64,000 nt of DNA, from the NCBI GenBank assembly GCA_050633465.1, contig JBOEGO010000017.1, positions 124,001-188,000 of the forward strand, written 5' to 3'. A model generated the notes under the pieces. The model was not told where the DNA came from. It made no database searches and was given only the letters and a program-made list of their open reading frames with translations. Below, in pieces: positions 1 through 7,947 of this stretch. Position 1 is the first letter of the stretch. The number at the start of each line of letters is the position of its first letter. A program made the translations under genes and the position numbers. The DNA is from UBA3069 sp050633465. Lineage in GTDB: Bacteria; Pseudomonadota; Alphaproteobacteria; Rhodobacterales; Rhodobacteraceae.

Positions 1-1
1 C

Positions 2-790
2 GCCTGGCCGCATCTGGCCGCCCTGTCCAGCATCCCCGCCACACCGCCATGGCAGGCATTCACCACCACGCCCGATATCGCCACCGCCTGCCAAGACGCT
101 GATTTCGTGCAGGAATGCGGGCCAGACCGCCTGCCCGTCAAACATGACATACTGGCGCAAGCCGAAACTGCCCTGCGCCCCGACACCCCTATCGCATCCT
201 CGACCTCGTCGCTGATGGCCACGGAAATCGCGCAACATGCCCGCCACCCCGAACGGGTGCTGGTGGCCCATCCGATGAACCCGCCGCACCTTGTGCCGCT
301 GGTCGAACTGGTCCCTGGCCAGCACACCAATGCCGCCACCATCAAAACCGCCCATGCCTTTTACGAAACCCTGGACCGCGTGCCGATCGTCGTGAAAAAG
401 GAACGCCGCGGCCATCTGGCCAACCGCCTCACCTCGGCGCTTTACCGCGAGGCAGTGCATATCGTCGCCGAAGGCATCGCCACGGTCGAGGATGTGGACC
501 GCGCCATTGCCAACGGGCCGGGCCTGCGTTGGGCGCTGATGGGGCCGCATCTGATCTATCATCTGGGTGGCGGCGCGGGCGGATACCGCGCCTATCTTGA
601 CCACCTCGGCCCGACGCAACAGGCCCGCTGGGCCGAGTTGGGCAATCCAGAACTGACCCCCGAAACCATGGAAAAACTGGTGCAGGGGCTGGAACAGGAA
701 TTGCAGAACATGGATGCCACCCGCCTGATCGAGGCACGCGATGACGCGCTTGTGGCGTTGGCCAAGCTGAAGAAAAAGGCGGGGCTCTAA
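2..790 (+). CDS. 3-hydroxyacyl-CoA dehydrogenase family protein, 5' truncated
   Basis: The reading frame is open from the window edge, so the N-terminal NAD-binding Rossmann part is missing and about 262 C-terminal residues remain. The stretch with ASSTSS, then HPMNPPHLVPLVELV, is the conserved end of the NAD-binding domain in the 3-hydroxyacyl-CoA dehydrogenase superfamily, closest in style to lambda-crystallin/L-gulonate 3-dehydrogenase and carnitine dehydrogenase. The all-helical C-terminal domain follows (HLANRL, then GPGLRWALMGP). It presumably oxidises a 3-hydroxy acid or its CoA ester with NAD+. The exact substrate cannot be told without the missing N-terminus. Confidence 0.8.
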   Translation, partial: AWPHLAALSSIPATPPWQAFTTTPDIATACQDADFVQECGPDRLPVKHDILAQAETALRPDTPIASSTSSLMATEIAQHARHPERVLVAHPMNPPHLVPLVELVPGQHTNAATIKTAHAFYETLDRVPIVVKKERRGHLANRLTSALYREAVHIVAEGIATVEDVDRAIANGPGLRWALMGPHLIYHLGGGAGGYRAYLDHLGPTQQARWAELGNPELTPETMEKLVQGLEQELQNMDATRLIEARDDALVALAKLKKKAGL

Positions 791-828
791 CGCATGTCGC
801 CCAAAAGTGGGAACCGGTTTCGGGCCAC
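791..828. repeat. candidate intergenic repeat (GCATGTCGCCCAAAAGTGGG type)
   Basis: Between the convergent dehydrogenase and NlpC/P60 genes lies a sequence beginning GCATGTCGCCCAAAAGTGGG and continuing AACCGGTTTCGGGCCAC. It contains GTGG...CCAC complementarity and resembles short dispersed intergenic elements I recall from Rhizobiales and Rhodobacterales genomes. I see only one copy in this window, so the repeat assignment rests on memory of the motif, not on the sequence alone. Confidence 0.3.
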
Positions 829-890
829 TCGGACTTGCGCATCGAATATCCCAAACCCTGCCGCATAGCTGCGCAGAAACGCGACCGGAT

Positions 891-1730
891 TTAATCCACC
901 CACGCCCCGCGCCGCACCGATGTCACCGCCCCGTCACCCTGCGCTGCGATCCGCGCCAGCGCCGCTTCCAGCCCCTCGAACGCGACCGCCATGTGATGCG
1001 CATTGGCGTGCAAGATCTGCCCCTCGCCCACCACCCATGCCACATGGCCGCGCCAGAACATCAAATCGCCGCGCCGCAGTTCCGCCCCATCCGGCAAAGC
1101 ATCGCCCAGCGCCCTTTCCTGTAAATCACTGTCACCGGGGCAGGCATGACCACAGGCCAGCAACGCCCCCTGCACCAATCCCGAACAATCAATCCCCGCC
1201 CGCGTGTTGCCGCCCCACAAATAGGGCGTGCCCAGAAACAACGCCGCCACCGCAACGGGGTCGCCCATCACCTCGTCCAGGGGCGCGATATGGGCGGCGG
1301 GCACAAACCCGTCCTCGGTTTCGGCAAACCGCCCCGCGGATGCGGTGACCCGCAACCGTGCGCCAAAACTCAACCCGGCGCGCTCCGGGCGCTTGAAATC
1401 CGCCTCTGAATACAAATGCGACGCGGGTGCGCGCACCCAATGGGTCGGCGGCAAACGCTCCTCCAGCTGCTCATCGCGCAGGTATCCGCAAAACCCGTCG
1501 CGGGCCGCCTCCACATAGGCCCAGCCGTCGCGGGATTCGTAAACCGTGACAGATTCGCCCATCAGCAACTGGCGCTCACGCGGGCCATGCGGCGCGCGCA
1601 ACAGGTCCGCCACAGGCACCGACAGCAGACGCGCCGCCCCCTTGGTGAACTGTGCCGCCTCGACCCGCCCGCGCAACCGCTCGGCGGCGACACGGCCATT
1701 GAACGGGGTGATCCGGCGGTCGAACTTCAC
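891..1730 (-). CDS. NlpC/P60 family cell-wall peptidase with SH3-like domains
   Basis: This 279-residue protein likely cleaves peptide cross-bridges of peptidoglycan. The N-terminal 150 residues look like one or two bacterial SH3 domains (GESVTVYESRDGWAYVEA). The C-terminal catalytic domain carries the nucleophile in GIDCSG (Cys182) and a His in GHVAWVVG (His229), followed by HANAH. I chose the GTG start at 1730 because its first bases overlap the TGA stop of the upstream aminopeptidase (GTGA); a longer reading would run deep into that gene. No clear signal peptide is seen, so the export route is uncertain. The coupling to pepA suggests a joint role in peptide turnover. Confidence 0.85.
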   Translation of the reverse strand: MKFDRRITPFNGRVAAERLRGRVEAAQFTKGAARLLSVPVADLLRAPHGPRERQLLMGESVTVYESRDGWAYVEAARDGFCGYLRDEQLEERLPPTHWVRAPASHLYSEADFKRPERAGLSFGARLRVTASAGRFAETEDGFVPAAHIAPLDEVMGDPVAVAALFLGTPYLWGGNTRAGIDCSGLVQGALLACGHACPGDSDLQERALGDALPDGAELRRGDLMFWRGHVAWVVGEGQILHANAHHMAVAFEGLEAALARIAAQGDGAVTSVRRGAWVD

Positions 1731-3199
1731 AGGCCCAGCGCCTCGGGCAGGGCGTCCAGCAACGCCCGCGCCCCCATGCCAATGCCGCCCTTGGGCCGGG
1801 CAGGCAGGGGCGCGGGGCACCAGCCGTAAATGTCGAAATGGGTGTAACGCCCCGCGCCCTCGGTGAACCGGCGCAGGAACAGTGCGGCGGTGATCGCACC
1901 GCCAAACCCGCCCTTGGGCGCATTGTCCAGATCGGCAATGCCGGGTTCGATGTCGCGTTCATATGGTTCGTGAAACGGCAACCGCCACACCGGGTCACCC
2001 ACCCGCGCGCCCGCCGCTGACAGCGCCGCGCAAACCGCATCGTCATCGCAGAAAAACGGCGACAGGTCAGGGCCAACCGCCACCCGTGCCGCGCCGGTCA
2101 GGGTCGCCATCGACACCATCATATCGGGGGTTTCCTCGGCCCCCAGCGCCAGCGCATCGGCCAGCACCAAACGCCCCTCGGCATCGGTGTTGTTGATTTC
2201 AACGCTCAGCCCCTTGCGACTGGTCAGAATATCCTGCGGGCGAAACGCATTGCCCGCCACCGCATTTTCCACCGCCGGAATCAGCACCCGCAGCCGCAGT
2301 TCCAGCCCCAGCGCCATGATCATATGCGCCAGCCCCAGAACCGTGGCCGCGCCGCCCATGTCCTTTTTCATCAACCCCATGGATGCGGCAGGTTTCAAAT
2401 CCAGCCCGCCGGTGTCGAAACACACGCCCTTGCCGACCAATGTCAGGGTCGGCCCACTGTCACCCCAGCGAAAATCAATCAGTCGCGGTGCCTGTTCCGC
2501 CGCACGGCCCACCGCATGAATCATCGGAAAATTCTGCGCCAGCAATTCGTCGCCACGCGTTACGCGGGCCTCTGCCCCGTGCTGTGCCGCCAGCGTCAGC
2601 GCCGCATCCTCCAACGCCTCCGGCCCCATGTCGGCAGCGGGCGTGTTGATCAGATCGCGGGTCAGAAATTCGCCCGCCGCAATCACCTCTACCCGCTTTT
2701 TGTCCACGCCCTCGGGCGCGACCAGCCGCGCAGCGGGGGCGGATTGCGTGGCATAGCGGTCAAACACATAGCCCGCCAATAGCCAGCCCAGCGCCTCCTC
2801 GGTGGCGGCATCCTCGGGCAAACCACTTTCGATCCGGTAAATACCCGCAGGCAGGGCGGGCACCGCCGCCGCCATATGGAACCGCCCCCGCGCCCGTGTC
2901 GCCGCCGTGCCGTAACCGATCAAAACCGCCTCTGGCACGCCATCCTCGGACGGGATCATCAACACCTTGCCCAAAGCACCGGAAAACCCGCAGCCGCGCA
3001 CCCATGTGGCGATCCATGCGGGGCCATCTTGCAGCCAGTCCTCGATTCCGCCCGCCTCGATCAGGTGAACGGCAATCGCCTCGTCACAATCTTTGGCAAA
3101 CTTCGGTGCCTTGGCGGTTGTGGTTTTGGCCAGAGTTGGGGCCTGTGTCGGGGCAGATTTCGGGGCAGATGTCGGGGCAGTCGCAGCGGGTGTTGTCAT
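1727..3199 (-). CDS. leucyl aminopeptidase family protein (M17)
   Basis: This is a 490-residue zinc/manganese aminopeptidase of family M17, cytoplasmic and hexameric in the family. The C-terminal catalytic domain has the signature NTDAEGRLVLADAL and the metal/substrate segment GKGVCFDTGGLDLKP. The start at 3199 is supported by GAGGAG about 9 bases upstream; a further upstream Met lacks this. The first 35 residues are an unusual Ala/Pro/Thr/Lys-rich segment with repeated AP units, longer than I expect in homologues. It is translationally coupled to the NlpC/P60 gene downstream, so the pair may recycle peptides. Confidence 0.9.
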   Translation of the reverse strand: MTTPAATAPTSAPKSAPTQAPTLAKTTTAKAPKFAKDCDEAIAVHLIEAGGIEDWLQDGPAWIATWVRGCGFSGALGKVLMIPSEDGVPEAVLIGYGTAATRARGRFHMAAAVPALPAGIYRIESGLPEDAATEEALGWLLAGYVFDRYATQSAPAARLVAPEGVDKKRVEVIAAGEFLTRDLINTPAADMGPEALEDAALTLAAQHGAEARVTRGDELLAQNFPMIHAVGRAAEQAPRLIDFRWGDSGPTLTLVGKGVCFDTGGLDLKPAASMGLMKKDMGGAATVLGLAHMIMALGLELRLRVLIPAVENAVAGNAFRPQDILTSRKGLSVEINNTDAEGRLVLADALALGAEETPDMMVSMATLTGAARVAVGPDLSPFFCDDDAVCAALSAAGARVGDPVWRLPFHEPYERDIEPGIADLDNAPKGGFGGAITAALFLRRFTEGAGRYTHFDIYGWCPAPLPARPKGGIGMGARALLDALPEALGL

Positions 3200-3270
3200 G
3201 GCAAAAAGGCTCCTCGGGCGCATTCCCGAAACAGCCTAACCCACCCATCGCCACCCGCAAGGGGGACATA

Positions 3271-3651
3271 TCAAATCGACAGGTCCTGCAAATCCCAAAC
3301 CGCCGTCAGCGACCGCTCTCCGGTCCGCATCAAACGCGCCAATACCGCCGCCAATGCAACCGAATCGCTGTTGTCGACGCACACCATCACATCCCGCGCC
3401 ACACGGGCCAGCGAATACATCCCGATCTGTTCGGATATCGCCACCATCGAACGCACATTCTTGCGCATCTCTTCCATGCGCGTCTCGCGATACAACCGGT
3501 CCGCGTGACTTAACCGCACGGCCAGCTCTTCCATGGCGCGACACACCACATCTTCTGCGCCCGCTTCACCCAATTGCGCATATAAATCGCCAATCCGGTC
3601 CTGATCCAACCGCACGGCTTCTTCCTGTTTCAACAGCGTAACCTGTTCCAA
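3271..3651 (-). CDS. conserved hypothetical protein, probable TTG start
   Basis: A small acidic, helical protein of about 126 residues, with no recognised domain. It has DLYAQLGEAGAEDVVCRAMEELAVRL and later ARVARDVMVCVDNSDS, a composition typical of soluble cytoplasmic proteins. I prefer a TTG start at 3651 preceded by AAGGGG seven bases upstream. An ATG at 3768 gives a longer form whose extra N-terminal part looks less protein-like. The frame continues upstream to 4158 but there overlaps carbonic anhydrase on the other strand, so that part is rejected. Transcribed divergently from the carbonic anhydrase gene. Function unknown. Confidence 0.6.
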   Translation of the reverse strand: MEQVTLLKQEEAVRLDQDRIGDLYAQLGEAGAEDVVCRAMEELAVRLSHADRLYRETRMEEMRKNVRSMVAISEQIGMYSLARVARDVMVCVDNSDSVALAAVLARLMRTGERSLTAVWDLQDLSI

Positions 3652-3804
3652 TTTCTCACCCCTTCTGGTCGTGCCCCCACCGGCAACTCGGGCAATTTGC
3701 ACCTGTAACCCTTCCCAAAAGGTTATAGCCACAGCGCGATTTCCCTCGAACTTTGCGACAATACGCATTAAATCTTCACGCCAACCCCACAGACAGAGGT
3801 AGAC

Positions 3805-4452
3805 ATGCAGCACGCCAAACCCCTGCCCGCCTATCTGGTCCAGCGCTACGCTGGCTGGAAAGCAACCGCATACAAAGACAACGAATCCTGGTATCGCAAC
3901 CTTGCGGATCAGGGACAGCACCCCCGCGCCATGGTGATTTCCTGCTGCGATTCCCGCGTGCATGTCACCTCGATCTTTGGCGCCGATCAGGGTGAATTCT
4001 TCATTCACCGCAATATCGCCAACCTTGTGCCGCCACATAAACCCGACGGGCTGCAACACGGCACCTCTGCCGCGGTCGAATATGCCGTGACCGCGCTCAA
4101 GGTCTCGCATGTGATCGTGCTGGGGCACTCCTCTTGCGGTGGCGTCGCGGGCTGCCATGCCATGTGCACCGGCAAGGCCCCCGAACTCGAGGAAAAATCA
4201 TCCTTCGTCGGCCGCTGGATGGACATCCTGCGCCCCGGCTTTGAACGGGTAAAAGACCTCCCCGAGGCCGAACAAACCCCCGCACTGGAAAAAGAGGCCG
4301 TCCTGTGCAGCCTCGAAAACCTGATGACCTTCCCCTTCGTCGCCGAATCCGTCAACGCAGGCAAACTCACCCTGCACGGCCTCTGGCACGACATCGGCGA
4401 AGGCTCGCTGGAATTCTACAACCCCGCATCACGGACCTTCGCCAAGGTCTAA
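3805..4452 (+). CDS. beta-class carbonic anhydrase
   Basis: A 215-residue zinc enzyme interconverting CO2 and bicarbonate. The beta-class zinc ligands are visible: Cys47 in CCDSR (with the Asp49-Arg51 dyad), and His108 and Cys111 in GHSSCGG. Length matches bacterial Can/CynT enzymes. AGAGG lies just upstream of the ATG. The following LRR gene is on the same strand, separated by 52 bases containing a strong hairpin. It probably supplies bicarbonate to carboxylases; no cyanase or carboxysome gene is nearby to suggest a special role. Confidence 0.93.
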   Translation: MQHAKPLPAYLVQRYAGWKATAYKDNESWYRNLADQGQHPRAMVISCCDSRVHVTSIFGADQGEFFIHRNIANLVPPHKPDGLQHGTSAAVEYAVTALKVSHVIVLGHSSCGGVAGCHAMCTGKAPELEEKSSFVGRWMDILRPGFERVKDLPEAEQTPALEKEAVLCSLENLMTFPFVAESVNAGKLTLHGLWHDIGEGSLEFYNPASRTFAKV

Positions 4453-4475
4453 CCTTGCGGGCACAACAAAAACCC

Positions 4476-4509
4476 CTCATCCTGCCCCCGATAAGGGGTG
4501 CAGGATGAG
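4476..4509 (+). promoter_or_regulatory. hairpin enclosing the start codon of the LRR gene
   Basis: CTCATCCTGC at 4476-4485 is perfectly complementary to GCAGGATGAG at 4500-4509. Inside it CCCC (4486-4489) pairs with GGGG (4495-4498) around loop GATAA, with one unpaired T. The ATG at 4505-4507 and the purine-rich bases before it are in the 3' arm, so the folded mRNA should block initiation. There is no U-run after the stem, so it does not look like a simple terminator. Candidates are translational gating, an RNA thermometer, or a protein-bound leader. Confidence 0.6.
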
Positions 4510-6103
4510 CGAACAATCACCAGCCGAAAAGGCATATGCAGCAGCAACAGCCGCGATTGAACAGGCGCTCATTGATGGCGCAACGCGACTTGATCTAACC
4601 GGCGCAGAATATAGCGCGCTGGAACAGATCCCGGACAGCATAGCGGATATCAAAGGTCTTAGGGTTCTGAAAATCCCGGACACTCAGGTTGGCTCTCTTG
4701 GTCCCATCGCCAACATCAAATCACTCGTGCATCTTGATGCGGATAACACAAAAATCACGGACATCGGGCCGCTCACCCATCTGACCAAGCTCACCGTGTT
4801 AGATTTGTCAGACACCCCTGTCGCTGATTTTGCCCCGATCGCGCGCCTGCAAAACCTGACGCACCTCTACGCGGCTCAGACATCTATCGACTCTCTGGCG
4901 CCCATCGCACGTCTGGCCAAACTTGAACATCTCAACCTATTCGGCACAAACATTACAGATATCGCCGCACTGCAAGGCCTGCGCGGGATGCTCGACGAAA
5001 ATGACCCCCAAGCAGATTACCTTTCTGCCCTTGCCGGCACACCAAAACTGAAATGGCTCTCTCTTTCCTATACAAATATCACTGACCTACGCCCGATCCT
5101 GTCCTGCCCCGATCTGGAACACCCCGCAAACAGTTTTGACGGCGTCGATTTCAAAGGAACCACCGCCACCCGCAACGACCCGCGCCTGCGCGAAATCTCT
5201 GAAATCGAAAACAATACTGAACGCTCCAAACAACTCTTTGCCTACCTGCGCAGCATGCCACCACTTGATCCGCCGGTTCCCGTTCCCTCTGACCGCGCGC
5301 CCGATTACATAGTTCCCGACAATGGCCCCGCCCGCTCCATCGACATCACGCCCGATGCCGCCGACCCTGACCAGCAGGAACTGCAAACCGATCTGGTCAT
5401 CAAGTCCAACGAACTCACCACCGCCATCGGCCATAACAACGAATTGGCTGGCCTGAAATCATCCGTCGATCACTACCGCAAACGCGTCTCTGTCCCGATT
5501 TTGGACATCCGGCTAAAGCTGCTCTATTCTGCCGCCAACACCCTGCGCACCGCATACGAGGCGCACGAAGCCGCCGTTCAACAGGGGCGCATCAACGACG
5601 AACTGCCCCCGCAAATCGCCGCCCCGCTCAAGGATCTGGTCGAAACGCACGCCCTGTTCTTCACCGGATTTCCCAATGCCGCCAACGTCCATGCACAAAT
5701 GCTGTCCGGCCTTACGGGGCAGCGTGATCCGGCGACAGTGCAATCCGCCGAAACGCTTGTCCGCTCACTGAACGAACACCCAGAAGTATTAGAGCCGGAA
5801 GACGCCGAAGCCTTGACCGACGACCTTGCCGCCGCAAGGGGGACCGGCCCCTCTGCCGAAATCGGAGAGCAAAGCCTCACCGCAAGGCTCTGGAACCTGC
5901 TCGGCGCGATAGGGCGCAAGATTTACAAAGCCGGAAAATGGGGCGGTGCAGGCGGAACGGGAATAATTGCCAGCCATGACATCCCGGCTTGGTTACTTGA
6001 CAACCAAACGATAATCCAAACCTGGCTGAAAGCGGCCCAAGGCCCCGCTGCGATCTGGTTCGAACGGGTCTTGGACATCTTGCGTGGGCTAGGGCTGCAC
6101 TAA
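4505..6103 (+). CDS. cytosolic leucine-rich-repeat protein with long unassigned C-terminal region
   Basis: A 532-residue protein. Residues 50-200 hold at least five near-perfect 22-residue LRRs of the internalin/YopM-like pattern (for example TKLTVLDLSDTPVADFAPIA). A Pro/Asp-rich linker (about 230-300), a helical region with predicted coiled-coil character (about 310-410) and a C-terminal segment with a Gly-rich hydrophobic patch (WGGAGGTGIIASHDIPAWLL) follow. There is no signal peptide or LPXTG anchor. The LRR block is visibly more AT-rich than neighbouring genes, hinting at a different origin. LRRs usually bind proteins; partner and role are unknown. Confidence 0.8.
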   Translation: MSEQSPAEKAYAAATAAIEQALIDGATRLDLTGAEYSALEQIPDSIADIKGLRVLKIPDTQVGSLGPIANIKSLVHLDADNTKITDIGPLTHLTKLTVLDLSDTPVADFAPIARLQNLTHLYAAQTSIDSLAPIARLAKLEHLNLFGTNITDIAALQGLRGMLDENDPQADYLSALAGTPKLKWLSLSYTNITDLRPILSCPDLEHPANSFDGVDFKGTTATRNDPRLREISEIENNTERSKQLFAYLRSMPPLDPPVPVPSDRAPDYIVPDNGPARSIDITPDAADPDQQELQTDLVIKSNELTTAIGHNNELAGLKSSVDHYRKRVSVPILDIRLKLLYSAANTLRTAYEAHEAAVQQGRINDELPPQIAAPLKDLVETHALFFTGFPNAANVHAQMLSGLTGQRDPATVQSAETLVRSLNEHPEVLEPEDAEALTDDLAAARGTGPSAEIGEQSLTARLWNLLGAIGRKIYKAGKWGGAGGTGIIASHDIPAWLLDNQTIIQTWLKAAQGPAAIWFERVLDILRGLGLH

Positions 6104-6118
6104 CCCCTCACCGAGACA

Positions 6119-7738
6119 TCACTGCAAAACCTTGCCCTCGGGCCATTTGATCACCGTATCCAGCCCGATCTGTTGCTTTTCGCCCGCGCCGATTTTCATA
6201 TCCCACGCCAATACGCCGCGCTGCCCGTCCAGATCCTTTTCAGATGCCGCAGGACGCGCCTGATAGGTGATCTGCAAATCTTCCTGCTCGGAATAGGGCA
6301 CGCGGTCGATCACGCGCAAATTCCATGCCTCGCCGGTCAGGTTTTCCAAATCAATGCGCAGGCTTTCCTCGCGGGCGTTGGATTTGGAAATCACCCCGCG
6401 GTCGCCCTCCTGGCGCTCCAGCACGGTGCGCTTCACCACCAACCCGTCGATCGGGCCGAAAAACAGCGCCTCTTCACCGCCCGCAGGGATCGACGGGAAA
6501 TCACCCCCGCCCACGAATACCCCGTCGCGATACCGATAGGACATGCCCGCCAAAATCGGCTCTCCGGTGGTGTTCCTGACCTCTGCCTCGATGAACGCCC
6601 TGTCCTCATACAGTGGCACGGCGCGGGCGCGAATATCGGCATCCAATGACACCTCGCCCAGGGCAATGCGCACCACATCCGCCCCCGAAACCAGATCCAG
6701 CGGGCTGTCATAACGATACTCGGCCACCAACCCGTCAAAGGACACAGATGCGGCCTTCTCTGCCATCACCCGCTCCTCCATCACAGGCGCGGCCATCATG
6801 CCCATATCCGCCTGACTGCGCATCACCGATCTGGGCGCGGGTGCCACCGGATCAACAATCCGCATCCGCTGCGCATAGACACTGCGCGGCGTGACCCCCT
6901 CGGCGGGCATGGATGTGGACAGCGTCACCGCCACTCCCTTCCAGTTCTCGCCGGTGTCCTGCGCCACATAGGCACCCCGCGCGATCCGCAATTTTCCCGC
7001 CTTGCGATCCAGATGCAGGTCATAAACCGGCTGCCACTGCACCGCATCGGCGAAATTGCGCAGCACCAGCGCCACCTCTCCCGCCTGCTCCGCCACCACG
7101 GAAACGGCAACATAGGCCCGCGCCTCGACCTCGGGGCGCAAGGCCGCCAATGCCGCCTCTGCCCGTGCCAACTCCTCGGCCAGATCGTCCAACTGCACGG
7201 CAAACCCGCGGGCCTCTGCCTCGGCATCCACCTGCGCACGGCGCGCAGCGGCCGCCTGCTCTCCGATCATCCCGATCAGATCACGCAAATCCGCCACGGG
7301 CTGCGCCGCAACGCCCTCCCCCTCGCCCAACTGGCGCAAAAATTCCAACCGCGCCGTGGCGGCATCGCGCGCCGCCAGAACCCGCGCGCGCGCATCCTCG
7401 ATACCGGCAACCGCTTCCTTGATCCGCGCCACCTCGGCCTCGGCCGCATCCACCGCAGGGCTGGCCACATCGCGGGGCGGCACAAACCGGTCGCGCATGA
7501 CCACCTCGCCCTTGACCGCACCCTCAACCATCAGCCGCAAGGATCGCAAATCCACCCCCGCAGGCAGGTCCTGCACGATCAACCGATGCGCCCCCGCAGG
7601 CACATCCACCACGGCCCGCCGCTCTAACGTGGCCCCGAAAGGATGCACCGTCACCGCCCCCACAGGCGCGGATAAAACAAAATCATCTGCCACCGCCAAA
7701 GACGGCAAAAACAACAACGGCAAGACAAGAAAACGCAT
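6119..7738 (-). CDS. DUF4139 domain secreted protein (mucoidy-inhibitor-like)
   Basis: A 539-residue exported protein. The start at 7738 gives a clean signal peptide (MRFLVLPLLFLPSLAVA) and has AGGGGG upstream. After an N-terminal beta domain (about 20-90) comes an Ala/Glu/Arg-rich coiled coil (about 95-215). The C-terminal half (about 230-539) is the DUF4139 beta-rich region, with YDLHLDRKAGKLRIARGAYV near its start and EEALFFGPIDGL and KSNAREESL later. The family includes proteins annotated as mucoidy inhibitor A, biochemically undefined. It converges on the LRR gene with only 15 bases between the stops. Confidence 0.82.
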   Translation of the reverse strand: MRFLVLPLLFLPSLAVADDFVLSAPVGAVTVHPFGATLERRAVVDVPAGAHRLIVQDLPAGVDLRSLRLMVEGAVKGEVVMRDRFVPPRDVASPAVDAAEAEVARIKEAVAGIEDARARVLAARDAATARLEFLRQLGEGEGVAAQPVADLRDLIGMIGEQAAAARRAQVDAEAEARGFAVQLDDLAEELARAEAALAALRPEVEARAYVAVSVVAEQAGEVALVLRNFADAVQWQPVYDLHLDRKAGKLRIARGAYVAQDTGENWKGVAVTLSTSMPAEGVTPRSVYAQRMRIVDPVAPAPRSVMRSQADMGMMAAPVMEERVMAEKAASVSFDGLVAEYRYDSPLDLVSGADVVRIALGEVSLDADIRARAVPLYEDRAFIEAEVRNTTGEPILAGMSYRYRDGVFVGGGDFPSIPAGGEEALFFGPIDGLVVKRTVLERQEGDRGVISKSNAREESLRIDLENLTGEAWNLRVIDRVPYSEQEDLQITYQARPAASEKDLDGQRGVLAWDMKIGAGEKQQIGLDTVIKWPEGKVLQ

Positions 7739-7831
7739 GGGAACCCCCTGAAAATAATGGCTTGCCCACACTCTTGCCCCGCCACAGCGCGAAAGCAACC
7801 AACCACACAGCCATCGGCAATTTCACGCCCC

Positions 7832-7866
7832 GCTTTTTCTTGGCAAAAATACTCTCGCCGAAGGCA
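7832..7866 (-). repeat. intergenic repeat GGAGTATTTTTGCCAAGAAA family, copy 1
   Basis: On the minus strand this reads CCTTCGGCGAGAGTATTTTTG followed by CCAAGAAAAAGC. The core matches copies at 14950-14982 and 18411-18442 almost exactly. It lies after asd and before the DUF4139 gene, in the same orientation as asd, about 80 bases past the asd stop. The 5' part is a degenerate hairpin in this copy. Confidence 0.75.
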
Positions 7867-7894
7867 CCCCAAACCAACCACACCCACAGCAGAA

Positions 7895-7928
7895 CGCAAA
7901 AAGGGCGCAGCCACCGGCCACGCCCCCT
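7895..7928 (-). terminator. Rho-independent terminator of asd
   Basis: Read on the minus strand, GGGCG and CGCCC arms flank a GC-rich loop that can itself pair partly, and are followed directly by TTTTTGCG. It sits 20 bases after the asd stop. Confidence 0.65.
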
Positions 7929-7947
7929 ATCCTTACCAGACCGAAAA

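Noticed and set aside
3652..4158. N-terminal extension of the minus-strand hypothetical gene at 3271-3651
   Set aside because: It overlaps carbonic anhydrase on the opposite strand and its translation lacks the composition of a conserved protein; a start with AAGGGG at 3651 is better.
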